DNA of 64,000 nucleotides from an uncultured Olleya sp. Its GTDB lineage: Bacteria > Bacteroidota > Bacteroidia > Flavobacteriales > Flavobacteriaceae. The position numbers and the translations under genes were made by a program. Below the pieces are notes generated by a model. The model was given only the letters and a program-made list of their open reading frames with translations. It was not told the DNA's origin and did not search any database. This document shows, piece by piece, positions 16,467-26,513 of the stretch; the first letter of the stretch is position 1, and each line of letters opens with the position of its first letter. The stretch spans positions 62,001 through 126,000 of the forward strand of contig CANNFD010000003.1 of assembly GCA_947503885.1 (NCBI GenBank), read 5' to 3'.

Positions 16467-17669
16467 TAATTTACCTTTTCTGTCCACTGTAACATTGGTT
16501 TTATCGCCCTCTTTAAAGGTTGCTAAAACCTTCATATAGCTCATCATATCTGTTACAGTACTATCTCCAAGCTTAATTACAATATCTCCTTTTTGCAAAC
16601 CTGCTTTTTGTGCTGGTTTTTCTTCACTAATACCATCAATACGCATCCCTTTTCCATCAAATAGGTAGTCTGGAATAACCCCTAACCCTACTTTAAATCT
16701 TGGTACGTCATCACTTTCGTTTTTAGTTTTTCTAAACGGTAATTTTCCGTTATTATCTAAGTCTGTAATAATTTCAAAAATATAGTTAGAGATGGTTTGC
16801 ATTCCGTTAAAATTTAAAAGCTCCGTGTCATCAGATGGTTTGTGATAATCTTCATGCTGTCCAGTAAAAAAATGTAATACAGGTATATCAACATTATAAA
16901 AGCTAGTGTGATCACTCGGGCCAACACCTGACTCTTTTTGGACAAGTTTAAAACGATTATTATGTGCTTTTAAAGTTTGTTTAAAAATTGGTGAAGTACC
17001 AACACCGTAAACAGCTAAAGTACTATCTGCTTTTAAACGACCAACCATATCCATGTTAATCATAAAATTAGCTTTATCATTACTTGTAGTTGGATTTTTA
17101 GTATAGTAATTAGACCCTAATAGCCCCATTTCTTCTCCAGAAAATGTTATAAACAAGTAATTGTTGTTTGTGTTTTTGGATTTTAGTTTTTGAGCTAGAT
17201 TTAAAAGTACTGCTACCCCACTTGCGTTGTCATCTGCGCCATTATGGATTTCTTTTTTTTCGCCTCTAAACAAACTACCTTCTGCGCCATAACCTAAATG
17301 GTCATAGTGTGCACCTATTATAATGGTGTGATCTGCTTTATTATCGATATACCCAATTACATTTGTACCAGTAATCGTACTGTCACCATCTTTTACATTA
17401 TACTTTACTTCTTGATGTGGGTCCGTTTTTGGTTTAAAAGAAAACGCTTGAAAATATCCATCAGTTCCTTTTGGCACTAATCCTAAATTTTTAAAACGAT
17501 CTGCTATATATTTTGCTGCTTTTTGCTCTCCTTCTGTACCTGTTTGACGTCCTTCTAATGCATCATCTGCAAGAAACTTGACATCTTCTTGAATGGTAAT
17601 TTCTTTTATAATTTCATTTTTACATGATGTAAAAACAAGTAAAAAAACAAGTAGTTTTATGTATTTCAT
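16443..17669 (-). CDS. M28-family aminopeptidase with C-terminal PDZ domain, lipoprotein
   Basis: Residues 1-16 form a lipoprotein signal (LLVFTSC). The zinc-peptidase domain (about 25-300) carries the two-metal ligands in order: GAHYDHLG (His), NGADDNASG (Asp), SGEEMGLLGS (catalytic Glu and ligand Glu), NMDMVGR (Asp) and GPSDHTSFY (His). A PDZ domain follows (about 325-405; GLQKGDIVIKLGDSTV) and may bind peptide ends. It is an exported aminopeptidase acting on small peptides. It is divergent from the beta-propeller lipoprotein gene next door (59 bp gap). Confidence 0.9.
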   Translation of the reverse strand: MKYIKLLVFLLVFTSCKNEIIKEITIQEDVKFLADDALEGRQTGTEGEQKAAKYIADRFKNLGLVPKGTDGYFQAFSFKPKTDPHQEVKYNVKDGDSTITGTNVIGYIDNKADHTIIIGAHYDHLGYGAEGSLFRGEKKEIHNGADDNASGVAVLLNLAQKLKSKNTNNNYLFITFSGEEMGLLGSNYYTKNPTTSNDKANFMINMDMVGRLKADSTLAVYGVGTSPIFKQTLKAHNNRFKLVQKESGVGPSDHTSFYNVDIPVLHFFTGQHEDYHKPSDDTELLNFNGMQTISNYIFEIITDLDNNGKLPFRKTKNESDDVPRFKVGLGVIPDYLFDGKGMRIDGISEEKPAQKAGLQKGDIVIKLGDSTVTDMMSYMKVLATFKEGDKTNVTVDRKGKLIDATIQF

Positions 17670-17728
17670 AATAAGAAGTATTAATTTTACTCAAAACTAG
17701 GCAATAAAAGCCATTTATAAAAACTATT

Positions 17729-18841
17729 ATGAAAACACGCTTATTTGGAATCTTACTAGTAACAGCTATTCTTTTTTCTTGTAAAAACGAAACAAAAACT
17801 GATGTCAAAAACATAGAAGATAACTCTGAAGTTTCAGAAATAAAAAATCCTTTAATTTACCCTGAAGAAGTTCATTTTAAAAATTTACGTCAAGTCACTT
17901 TTGGAGGCGATAATGCTGAAGCTTATTGGAGTTTTGATGACAAACAATTAGTGTTTCAGTCTAATTATGACAAATGGAATGTAAGCTGTGATCAGATGTT
18001 TTTAATGAATGCAGACGAGACTTTTAAAGATAATATACCACCAATGGTAAGTACAGGAAAAGGACGTACAACATGCTCTTATTTTATGCCTGATAATAAA
18101 CATATCATTTACGCTTCTACGCATTTAGGAGATGAAAAATGTCCTGATACACCACTACGTAAAAACGGAAAATATATCTGGCCTGTTTATGATACGTTTG
18201 ACATTTTTATAGCAGATTTAGAAGGTAATATTGTAAAACAACTAACTAATGAAGTTGGTTATGATGCCGAACCAACCGTATCACCCATGGGCGATAAAAT
18301 TGTATTTACATCAACTAGAAGTGGCGATTTAGAGTTGTACACCATGAATTTGGATGGCAGTGATGTAAAGCAAATTACTGACGAATTAGGTTATGACGGA
18401 GGTGCATTTTTCTCGCCAGATGGCACAAAAATTATCTTCCGTTCTTCTAGACCAAAAACAGAACAAGAAATTAAAGAGTATAAAGATTTACTTGCTGAAG
18501 GCTTAGTAGAACCAACGGATATGGAACTTTACATTTGTAATGCAGATGGTAGTGATTTACGTCAATTAACCGATTTGGGTAACGCAAATTGGAGTCCATT
18601 TTTTCATCCAAGTGGAGAAAAAATATTGTTCTCGTCTAACTTTGAGGCAGAACGTGGTTTTCCTTTTAATTTGTACTTAATTGATATTGATGGGAAAAAT
18701 CTAGAACGTGTGACACATAGTGAAACCTTTGATGCGTTTCCTGTATTTTCTAACGATGGAAAAAAATTAGCCTTCTCTTCAAACCGTAATAATGGTGGTG
18801 GACGTGATACTAATTTGTTTATCGCAGAATGGGTGGATTAA
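17729..18841 (+). CDS. TolB-like beta-propeller lipoprotein (PD40 repeats)
   Basis: The N-terminal lipoprotein signal is ILFSC. The 370-residue protein carries several WD40-like PD40 repeats with the motif of type SPDGTKIIFRS (e.g. SPMGDKIVFTSTRSGDLELY, HPSGEKILFSS, SNDGKKLAFSSNRN), which build a six-bladed-type propeller as in TolB. It lacks the tol/pal neighbours, so it is probably not TolB itself. Its divergent neighbour is an M28 peptidase, and a joint role in peptide handling at the envelope is possible but only inferred. Confidence 0.87.
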   Translation: MKTRLFGILLVTAILFSCKNETKTDVKNIEDNSEVSEIKNPLIYPEEVHFKNLRQVTFGGDNAEAYWSFDDKQLVFQSNYDKWNVSCDQMFLMNADETFKDNIPPMVSTGKGRTTCSYFMPDNKHIIYASTHLGDEKCPDTPLRKNGKYIWPVYDTFDIFIADLEGNIVKQLTNEVGYDAEPTVSPMGDKIVFTSTRSGDLELYTMNLDGSDVKQITDELGYDGGAFFSPDGTKIIFRSSRPKTEQEIKEYKDLLAEGLVEPTDMELYICNADGSDLRQLTDLGNANWSPFFHPSGEKILFSSNFEAERGFPFNLYLIDIDGKNLERVTHSETFDAFPVFSNDGKKLAFSSNRNNGGGRDTNLFIAEWVD

Positions 18842-18950
18842 TCACGTTGTTAAAAAAAAAATCAAATTTAAAAGCACAATTTATATTTAAAACGAAGAAA
18901 AGAGATGAAATTTTAAGTATAGTGCTTAACCACTATTATTTCATAATTTA

Positions 18951-19142
18951 TTATGTCACTTTTTTATTAAGTGATCTTAATTTTAAGATAAAGACAGCTG
19001 TAAAGAAAAGAAAACCAATCAGTGAAAAGCAAATTCTCCAAAGTTCTAAGTCTCCAATTTTTTTATTTAAAACTAAAAACACCGTTCTAATAGAAAATAA
19101 AAGCATAAACACAATTGGTATAATAATTTTTCTATTTTTCAT
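18951..19142 (-). CDS. Small two-helix membrane protein, hypothetical
   Basis: The 63-residue ORF starts with MKNRKIIIPIVFMLLFSIRT and has two hydrophobic helices (about 6-25 and 37-55) joined by a short polar loop, with basic ends. It fills most of the 353 bp between the propeller gene and the TonB receptor. There is no Shine-Dalgarno sequence, as is usual here. I recognise no family. The composition looks like a real membrane peptide rather than a shadow, but support is limited. Confidence 0.5.
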   Translation of the reverse strand: MKNRKIIIPIVFMLLFSIRTVFLVLNKKIGDLELWRICFSLIGFLFFTAVFILKLRSLNKKVT

Positions 19143-19194
19143 TCATAATTATTTTAATATTCACATAAATCACAACACCTGTTAATGCAGGAAT

Positions 19195-21600
19195 TTACTT
19201 TTCTAATCGTTCTCTTTCTTCCAGCCCCTTAGTACGTTCATTGGTTTGTAACGTTGTGTTTCCAAACTTATAACTAAACCCTAATTTAATATAACGATTG
19301 TCCATATTGGTATAGTTTCGACTGTTTTGGTTTGCGTATTTAGTTCTGACAGCAAAGTCTTGTTGGTTAAATAAGTCTGCAAAAGCTAAAGACAGGGTTC
19401 CTTTTTTATTAAACATTTTTTTACTGAATGATAAGTCAGAAATCAATCGGGAATCTACAACCATAAAACCTTGTTGATTTTTGCTTACATAAGTTAAAGT
19501 AAAATTAGCAGTTAAGCTATTATCCTTTAAAAATGAGAAGTCATTACTTAAAACAGAATAATTACTCCATTGATCCGTTTTTATAAGTTGATTATCAAAA
19601 ATAGCTTCGTCTTGAATATTATAAAAAGAGGTTACAAAATAAACAGACCATTTATCTAACATATCAAAATAAGTAATAAAGTCAAACCCAAACTCTACAG
19701 TACTTCCAATGTTTGTTGGAGAATATATTAAAATAGAATTAGTGTTATCTTGTAGTGGTAATTCGTTTATCTGGTTTGATATATCCTTATAATAAGCTTC
19801 AATGGTGTAACGTTGATTTATCTCTGACCCTACAACAAAATGATTAGTAAATGCAGGTTGTAAATTAGGATTACCCGTTACAATAGTATTATCATTTAAA
19901 AAAAAGTTAAACGGGTTTAAATCCTGATAGTTTGGACGCTCTATCACACGTTTGTAATTAGTGTACAAACTGGTTTTTTCAAATGCTTGCCAGCTTAAAT
20001 TTGCAGTTGGAAATAGCTCTAAATAATCTTGTTTATTATTAAGATTAGTCGTTGGTGATTGCCCTTCAAGATTAGTTTGTTCTGCTCTTAAACCTCCTGA
20101 AAAACTCCATTTATCCCAGCTTTTATTATAACTCATATAAGCTGCAAAAACACGCTCGTCATAATCAAATGCATTTGTATTTGCTAGGTTTAAAGTTTGA
20201 TTTCCTGACATTGGATCTATATCAAACTGGGTAATATCACTTTTTGTATTTACATTAGAAGCTTTAATACCAATAGACCAATTGCTAGTATCTGTAATTG
20301 GTAAATCATAATCTAATTGTGATGTAAATATATCTGTGGACTGATTATTATTAGTCTTAAAAGCGGTGCTATTATTAGAAGAATTATTTTGAAAAAAGTA
20401 ATCAGAGTTTACCTGCTGATTTCTGTTATAGTCATATTTAGTAAAATGAGTATTTAATAATAATTTTGCTCCATTTTTAAACACGTGCTTGTAATCTAAA
20501 TCTGTTCCTAAATTATATTTATCATCTTGAGAATAATTAATAGAATTAAAATAATAATTAGTAGAGTTTTGAATATCGTTAATATTAGTATTTCCTTTAG
20601 TTAAGTAATCAAAGTAAGGCAAATACAAAAAATTAGACGATAAACTTAAAGTGTTATTATCATCAATAAAGTAATCAAAATTTAAATTAGCATTATGTGT
20701 TTTAGAAGTAGTGTTGCGGTTTAAATCTGTCGACCATACCTCTGAGACTGTATTGTTATTTATATAATTAATATCCTGTTGATTCTCTCTATTTATTTTA
20801 CTGTGGTTATAATTATAGTTAAGGTTAATATTAATTTTATTTGTTTTATAAAATTGATTTATCCCAGCATTATATCTAGGAAAAATACCTTGGGTATAAT
20901 TAGTAAAAACAGTCCCTCTATAACCAGTAATTAAATTTTTACTCATTACAATATTTAGCACCACTCCACTATCGGCATCATATTTAGCAGGAGGATTTGT
21001 AATAACTTCTATTTTTTGAATAGAATTTGCAGACGAGTTATTTAAAAGCTGATTTAGCTCGGTTGAAGATAACTGCACTTTTTTATCATTAATAAAAACA
21101 ACAGGAGTACTATTTTTTACAGAAATATCGTCTCCTAAAATTAACACGCCAGGTGTACTTCTTAATACGTCAAGCATACTACCTTCGCTTAAAGAAGTGT
21201 TTTCAACATTAAAAATTAGTCTATCCACCTCCTTTTTTAAAGTTGGTTTATTAACTGTAATTAAAACCTCATCTAAGTTTTCACTTTCTTCAATTAGAGT
21301 AATAGGGCTATTATAATCTTTATCTAATTGAAAATCATTTTCAAAAGTTTTGTATCCTATAAAACTGGCAGAAATTTTATATTTTCCACTAGATAATTCA
21401 TCAAATTTAAAAAACCCGTCTTCATTTGAAGACATTCCGTTAGCTACAGTAATACCAGATTGGGTGTATTGATATAATATAATATTAGCATAAGCTACTG
21501 GTTGATTATTTTCATCTAAAACCTTACCAGATACAGATAAGTCTTGTGCATAACTAGTTATAGAGATGCATAAAAAAAATAGAAATATAAAGTGCTTCAT
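19195..21600 (-). CDS. TonB-dependent outer-membrane receptor (OMP_b-brl_3 type)
   Basis: The 801-residue protein has a signal peptide (1-18). A CarboxypepD_reg-like beta-sandwich follows (about 22-105; SGKVLDENNQPVAYANIILY), then a TonB plug (about 120-220, with STPGVLILGDDISVKNS and KIEVITNPPAKYDADS). The rest is a long beta-barrel with a C-terminal strand region ending KLGFSYKFGNTTL. It belongs to the Bacteroidota barrel type that lacks a SusD partner, and none is adjacent. The substrate is unknown. The barrel is rich in Asn and Tyr, as usual for this group. Confidence 0.9.
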   Translation of the reverse strand: MKHFIFLFFLCISITSYAQDLSVSGKVLDENNQPVAYANIILYQYTQSGITVANGMSSNEDGFFKFDELSSGKYKISASFIGYKTFENDFQLDKDYNSPITLIEESENLDEVLITVNKPTLKKEVDRLIFNVENTSLSEGSMLDVLRSTPGVLILGDDISVKNSTPVVFINDKKVQLSSTELNQLLNNSSANSIQKIEVITNPPAKYDADSGVVLNIVMSKNLITGYRGTVFTNYTQGIFPRYNAGINQFYKTNKININLNYNYNHSKINRENQQDINYINNNTVSEVWSTDLNRNTTSKTHNANLNFDYFIDDNNTLSLSSNFLYLPYFDYLTKGNTNINDIQNSTNYYFNSINYSQDDKYNLGTDLDYKHVFKNGAKLLLNTHFTKYDYNRNQQVNSDYFFQNNSSNNSTAFKTNNNQSTDIFTSQLDYDLPITDTSNWSIGIKASNVNTKSDITQFDIDPMSGNQTLNLANTNAFDYDERVFAAYMSYNKSWDKWSFSGGLRAEQTNLEGQSPTTNLNNKQDYLELFPTANLSWQAFEKTSLYTNYKRVIERPNYQDLNPFNFFLNDNTIVTGNPNLQPAFTNHFVVGSEINQRYTIEAYYKDISNQINELPLQDNTNSILIYSPTNIGSTVEFGFDFITYFDMLDKWSVYFVTSFYNIQDEAIFDNQLIKTDQWSNYSVLSNDFSFLKDNSLTANFTLTYVSKNQQGFMVVDSRLISDLSFSKKMFNKKGTLSLAFADLFNQQDFAVRTKYANQNSRNYTNMDNRYIKLGFSYKFGNTTLQTNERTKGLEERERLEK

Positions 21601-21721
21601 TTTTAAATAGGTTAAGTATGCAAGGTAATAATTGTATTACACTTTTTATTGTGGGAAAAACCGCAAATTTAGTCAAGTTGGTATTACTAACAAATAAAGA
21701 AAAAAAGCTCAATAATTACTT

Positions 21722-21729
21722 TATATTTG
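21722..21729 (+). promoter_or_regulatory. Candidate -7 element for lepA (TATATTTG)
   Basis: This is an exact TAnnTTTG match, 31 bp upstream of the lepA ATG. It gives a predicted 5' leader of about 25 nt that contains an AAGGAG. Confidence 0.55.
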
Positions 21730-21759
21730 CAATATCTTTATTTATAAGGAGATTTGACT

Positions 21760-23556
21760 ATGAAGAACATTAGAAATTTTTGCATAATTGCGCATATTGA
21801 TCACGGAAAAAGCACATTAGCTGATAGGTTACTTGATGCTACAGGCTCTGTAACCGCTAGAGAGCAACAAGCACAATTATTGGATAGTATGGATTTAGAG
21901 CGTGAACGTGGTATAACCATTAAGTCACACGCCATACAAATGGATTATATTTACGAAGGAGAAAAATATGTCTTAAACTTAATTGACACACCTGGACACG
22001 TAGATTTCTCTTACGAAGTATCTAGATCAATTGCTGCTTGTGAGGGGGCATTACTAATTGTAGATGCAGCCCAAAGTATACAAGCTCAGACTATTTCTAA
22101 CTTATATTTAGCTTTAGAAAATGATTTAGAAATTATTCCAGTGCTAAATAAAGTAGATTTACCTAGCGCAAACCCTGAAGAGGTTACTGATGATATTGTC
22201 GAGTTATTAGGCTGTGAACCTGAAGATGTTATTCACGCAAGTGGAAAAACTGGCTTTGGAGTAGAAAATATTTTAAAAGCAATAATTGAGCGTATTCCTG
22301 CTCCAAAAGGAGATCCTGATGCGCCTTTACAAGCCTTAATTTTTGACTCGGTTTACAATACATTTAGAGGAATTGAAACTTATTTTAGAGTTTTTAACGG
22401 TGAAATTAAAAAAGGACAAAAAATTAAATTTGTCGCTACAGATAAAGAATATAATGCAGACGAAGTTGGTACATTAAAATTAACTCAGGTTGCAAAACAA
22501 AGTGTAAAAACTGGAGATGTAGGATACCTAATTACAGGTATTAAAACTGCAAAAGAAGTTAAGGTTGGAGATACTATTACAGACTTTGCTAATCCAACAA
22601 CAAATATAGTTGAAGGTTTTGAGGACGTTAAACCAATGGTTTTTGCTGGTATATATCCAGTAGATACTGAGGATTATGAAGAGCTTAGAAACAGTATGGA
22701 AAAGCTACAACTTAACGATGCCTCTTTAGTCTTTCAGGCAGAGAGCTCGGCAGCTTTAGGATTTGGTTTTAGATGTGGGTTTTTAGGAATGTTACACATG
22801 GAAATTATCCAAGAGCGTCTAGAACGTGAGTTTGATATGACTGTAATTACTACAGTACCTAACGTGTCGTATCATGCTTACACCAATAAAAATCCGGAAG
22901 ATGCTTTTATAGTTAATAATCCATCCGACCTTCCAGATCCTTCAACCGTAAATCGTGTTGAAGAACCTTATATTAAAGCAACCATAATAACTAAATCCGA
23001 TTTTGTTGGTAATGTTATGAGTTTGTGTATTGAAAAACGTGGTATGATCATGAATCAAACCTATTTAACACCAGAACGTGTTGAATTAACTTTTGAAATG
23101 CCTTTAGCTGAAATTGTATTTGATTTTTACGACAGGTTAAAAACTGTATCTAAAGGATATGCTTCTTTTGATTATCACCCAATTGGTATGAAGGTATCTA
23201 AATTAGTACGTTTAGACGTGTTATTAAATGCACAACCTGTTGATGCCCTTTCTGCTTTAATACATGCAGATAATGCACACCATATTGGTAAAAAAATGTG
23301 TGAAAAACTTAAAGAGTTAATCCCGCGTCAACAATTTGATATTCCAATTCAAGCTGCTATTGGTGCAAAAATTATAGCTAGAGAAACCGTAAAAGCATTA
23401 CGTAAAGATGTAACTGCAAAATGTTACGGTGGAGATATTTCGCGTAAGCGTAAACTTTTAGAAAAGCAGAAAAAAGGTAAAAAACGTATGCGTCAAGTTG
23501 GTAATGTAGAGATCCCACAACAAGCGTTTATGGCGGTTTTAAAACTTAATGACTAA
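21760..23556 (+). CDS. lepA: Elongation factor 4 (LepA GTPase)
   Basis: This ribosome-bound translational GTPase back-translocates or remodels stalled ribosomes. The start is ATG 21760 ([19 protein letters not shown]), supported by AAGGAG at 21746-21751, a rare good Shine-Dalgarno in this genome. GTPase motifs are AHIDHGKS (G1), DTPGHVDF (G3) and NKVD (G4), followed by domains II, III and V and the LepA-specific C-terminal domain ([21 protein letters not shown]). The 598-residue length is standard. It is monocistronic. Confidence 0.97.
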   Translation: MKNIRNFCIIAHIDHGKSTLADRLLDATGSVTAREQQAQLLDSMDLERERGITIKSHAIQMDYIYEGEKYVLNLIDTPGHVDFSYEVSRSIAACEGALLIVDAAQSIQAQTISNLYLALENDLEIIPVLNKVDLPSANPEEVTDDIVELLGCEPEDVIHASGKTGFGVENILKAIIERIPAPKGDPDAPLQALIFDSVYNTFRGIETYFRVFNGEIKKGQKIKFVATDKEYNADEVGTLKLTQVAKQSVKTGDVGYLITGIKTAKEVKVGDTITDFANPTTNIVEGFEDVKPMVFAGIYPVDTEDYEELRNSMEKLQLNDASLVFQAESSAALGFGFRCGFLGMLHMEIIQERLEREFDMTVITTVPNVSYHAYTNKNPEDAFIVNNPSDLPDPSTVNRVEEPYIKATIITKSDFVGNVMSLCIEKRGMIMNQTYLTPERVELTFEMPLAEIVFDFYDRLKTVSKGYASFDYHPIGMKVSKLVRLDVLLNAQPVDALSALIHADNAHHIGKKMCEKLKELIPRQQFDIPIQAAIGAKIIARETVKALRKDVTAKCYGGDISRKRKLLEKQKKGKKRMRQVGNVEIPQQAFMAVLKLND

Positions 23557-23580
23557 CATATATTTACAATATATAATAAT

Positions 23581-23608
23581 AAAAATTCCTGCTTTCGCAG
23601 GAATTTTT
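23581..23608. terminator. Bidirectional terminator between lepA and the antiporter gene
   Basis: The arms AAAAATTCCTGC (23581-23592) and GCAGGAATTTTT (23597-23608) pair perfectly around TTTC, with A and T tracts on both sides. It serves the two converging genes. Confidence 0.85.
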
Positions 23609-23652
23609 TAGTTAATAACTAGTGTTATTTTAAAGATTAAAATAGTATTACG

Positions 23653-25497
23653 TTATACCGTTTCAATATCTTCCACATCTAGAGGTTTACCTAAATATAC
23701 TAGCCTATTACCTTCTTGGACGTTATCAATCTCTGTATTATAAGACGATATTATATTTAACTCGCCTTCATTATTTTTAATAAATAAAGGAACAATGTCT
23801 TTATCATTATTAGTCACCTTTATTAGGTCTTCTAAATGAGCTTTATCAATAATTTCAATCTCTTGAATACTTGGATACTTTTTAGTCACATCAGACAATG
23901 TTATATAATCATCTGTGTGAGAAAATAAACCTTCATGTGGATTATTGTTTTCATCACGCATTTCTTCATTAGAAACTAATCTAAAAGCACCATTTTCTCC
24001 AAATTGTTTTGCAAACTTGTTTATAGCATATTTATTTATATCACTATTTCCTGTTAAAGCCATTAAATAACCCACATCATTAAGCTCTATATTATCCGTT
24101 AAAGTTTCTGAGTATATGTTTGTGTTTATAGCTTCTAAGCCTAATTCTTTAGCTTTATTAATATTATTTTGGTTACTATCAATTAACACCACGTGCCTTC
24201 CTTGAGACTCTAAGTAATGACCAATTAGCCTTGATACTTTTGATGCACCAACAATTAAAATTCCGTTAGATTTAGTTAAAAACACCCCTACTACTTTAGC
24301 AAAAAGTCTTGCTGTTGTTGCGTTTAAAAGTACGGTTCCTAATACAATCATAAAAACTAAAGGCGTTATATACTCTGCACCTTCTACGCCTTGTTTTATT
24401 AACTTACTTCCAAATAAAGATGCAATTCCTGCAGCAACAATACCACGTGGACCAACCCAGCTGATAAAAAGTTTTTCATTTAGCTTAAGTTTGGACCCAT
24501 AGGTACTTAAAAAGACTGCTAATGGCCTTATTACAAATACAACTATAGCAAAAAGTACAGCTGTTTTCCAATTATAAAGTAAAAGTAAATCGTCAAAATT
24601 AATATTGGCAGCTAGTAGAATAAATAATATCGAAATTAATAATACACTAAGGGACTCTTTAAAATAAAGTAGCTCTTTAATGTTTTCTAATTTTCCATTT
24701 CCTAATACCATACCCATAACAACAACTGCAAGTAAACCGGACTCGTGCGCAAAAACTTCGGACTCTACAAACACCAATAGCACTGTTGATAAAGACACTA
24801 CATTAAGCAAATAATGTGGTATAAATTTTTTGTTAATCGCGTAGGCTAATGCATGTGCAAACGTAAAACCAAACGTAGTACCAAAAAGGATAATCTTACC
24901 AAACTCGATTAAAGCTGTTTTTGTAAATCCACTATCACCACCAACACTAATAAACTCAAAAACTAAAACCGCTACTAAAGCTCCGATAGGGTCTATTAAA
25001 ATACCTTCCCATTTTAAAACAGTTGATAAATCCTTTTTTAAAGGTATGTTTCTTAAAATAGGTGTGATTACTGTTGGTCCAGTTACGATTATTAATCCTG
25101 AAAATAAAAAAGCCAAGTCCCAACTTAAATTAAAGACCAAATGTGCCACTATACCAGCACCAAAAAAAGTTATAGCGGACCCTAGTGTAATTAGTTTTGT
25201 AATTACAGGACCTACATTTTTAATTTCAGATCGTTTTAATGTTAATCCCCCTTCAAACAGAATTATACTGATAGCTAAAGAGACAAAATAGAACAAGCTC
25301 TCGCCAGGAAATAAACCTTTTTTTCCGTTCCAAACAGGTTCTATCCATTTAGTTCCGTCTTCACTTAAAAACTCCGCTGCAATTGGACCTACCAAAAGCC
25401 CTATTAAAATTAAAGGTAAAATAGCTGGTATTTTTAGTTTCCATGCTACCCATTGTGCTAATATTCCTAAAATAATAATTCCTGCTAACTCTATCAT
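23653..25497 (-). CDS. Na+/H+ antiporter (CPA1/NhaP type) with C-terminal TrkA-N domain
   Basis: The 614-residue protein has about 12 membrane helices (1-400) of the monovalent cation:proton antiporter fold, with GPTVITPILRN and WVGPRGIVAAGIASL as family motifs. A cytoplasmic RCK/TrkA-N nucleotide-binding domain follows (about 410-520; GILIVGASKVSRLIGHYLESQG), then a TrkA-C-like part. The RCK domain suggests gating by NAD(H) or a nucleotide. It is convergent with lepA. Its likely role is pH and Na+ homeostasis in a saline environment. Confidence 0.88.
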   Translation of the reverse strand: MIELAGIIILGILAQWVAWKLKIPAILPLILIGLLVGPIAAEFLSEDGTKWIEPVWNGKKGLFPGESLFYFVSLAISIILFEGGLTLKRSEIKNVGPVITKLITLGSAITFFGAGIVAHLVFNLSWDLAFLFSGLIIVTGPTVITPILRNIPLKKDLSTVLKWEGILIDPIGALVAVLVFEFISVGGDSGFTKTALIEFGKIILFGTTFGFTFAHALAYAINKKFIPHYLLNVVSLSTVLLVFVESEVFAHESGLLAVVVMGMVLGNGKLENIKELLYFKESLSVLLISILFILLAANINFDDLLLLYNWKTAVLFAIVVFVIRPLAVFLSTYGSKLKLNEKLFISWVGPRGIVAAGIASLFGSKLIKQGVEGAEYITPLVFMIVLGTVLLNATTARLFAKVVGVFLTKSNGILIVGASKVSRLIGHYLESQGRHVVLIDSNQNNINKAKELGLEAINTNIYSETLTDNIELNDVGYLMALTGNSDINKYAINKFAKQFGENGAFRLVSNEEMRDENNNPHEGLFSHTDDYITLSDVTKKYPSIQEIEIIDKAHLEDLIKVTNNDKDIVPLFIKNNEGELNIISSYNTEIDNVQEGNRLVYLGKPLDVEDIETV

Positions 25498-25664
25498 AGG
25501 TTTTTTTTTGTGAAAGTAATAATTCTTAAATTCTTCTTAGATAATTTAAGTCAAATTTAGAGTAAAAATCTATTTTTTAAATCCAAGACTATAGCTTTTC
25601 AAGCTATTTTAAAACTTTAAAAATAGTATCTTTCAATTTTTAAGCAAACTTTTTATTCAAACAT

Positions 25665-26513
25665 GTGTCTTTAAAACCATTTAAAACTATAGGAATTGGT
25701 ATCGCTTTTTCGCCTAACTTAAAAGCAAACCTATACGAAGCTGCAAGATTAACTTTGTTTTTTGATGCTAAGCTTGTTATGATTCATATTGGAGAAGAAA
25801 CTGAAGATAAGTTAAAAGCTTTAAAAATTATTTTAAACACCTTTAAAAAGGATAATCTCCAATACGAAGTTGTCTTTAAATCCGGAAATCCAGTTGATGC
25901 TATTTTAAATGCTACAGAAGAAAAAAACATAGATTTATTAATTATAGGCGCTGCAAAAAGTGAAAATTTTGTAAAATATTACGTTGGCTCTATTGCAAGG
26001 AAAATTACAAGACAAGCCAAATGTAGTTTACTGTTATTAATTAATCCTTCAATAAATAGAATTGCTTGTCAACACATTGTGGTTAACGGATTAAAAGATC
26101 CAAAAACAGAGCAAACCATAGCTGCAGCCTTTTATGTCGCTACAAAATTAAACGCCGAAAAAATTACTATTGTTGAGGAAATTAAACAAACTGAAATTAC
26201 AGTTAATGTTGACGATGATAAATCTTTAAGACATGCTAATATTATTAAAGAAAAACTTAGGAATAGAGAAAAATTAAGGATTAATCATATTATTGAAAAC
26301 CTACCTAAAGCGCACACTAGTAATATTGTAATAAAGTCTCAACCTATTTTTGGTACACAAGGGTACTCCATTGGCCACTATGCACAAGTATCTAGAGCAG
26401 ATTTATTAGTAATGAATGCACCATCAAAAATGACTTTTTGGGATCGCGTATTCCCACATGATATAGAACATATTTTAACCGAGCTACCAACCGATGTTTT
26501 AATTATCCAATGA
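25665..26513 (+). CDS. Universal stress protein (UspA family), two-domain
   Basis: The 282-residue cytoplasmic protein has two alpha/beta Usp-type halves. The first (about 5-127) ends with LLIIGAAKSENFVKYYVGSIARKITRQ, close to the ATP-binding G-2x-G-9x-G motif. The second half is less canonical. The start is GTG 25665; the overlapping ATG at 25663 is out of frame and stops after three codons. Its TGA overlaps the ATG of the SulP gene (ATGA), so the two proteins are translationally coupled and probably act together, for example by regulating anion uptake. Confidence 0.83.
   Translation: MSLKPFKTIGIGIAFSPNLKANLYEAARLTLFFDAKLVMIHIGEETEDKLKALKIILNTFKKDNLQYEVVFKSGNPVDAILNATEEKNIDLLIIGAAKSENFVKYYVGSIARKITRQAKCSLLLLINPSINRIACQHIVVNGLKDPKTEQTIAAAFYVATKLNAEKITIVEEIKQTEITVNVDDDKSLRHANIIKEKLRNREKLRINHIIENLPKAHTSNIVIKSQPIFGTQGYSIGHYAQVSRADLLVMNAPSKMTFWDRVFPHDIEHILTELPTDVLIIQ

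Noticed and set aside
18829-19185. A plus-strand ORF of 118 codons overlapping the end of the propeller gene
   Set aside because: It overlaps a real gene end, is rich in Lys/Ile/Phe from AT-rich DNA and has no family features. The opposite-strand 63-codon ORF is the better candidate.
24190-24195. A CACGTG inside the antiporter gene
   Set aside because: Flanks do not match GTTCCACGTGGAAC, so it is not a parS-like site.
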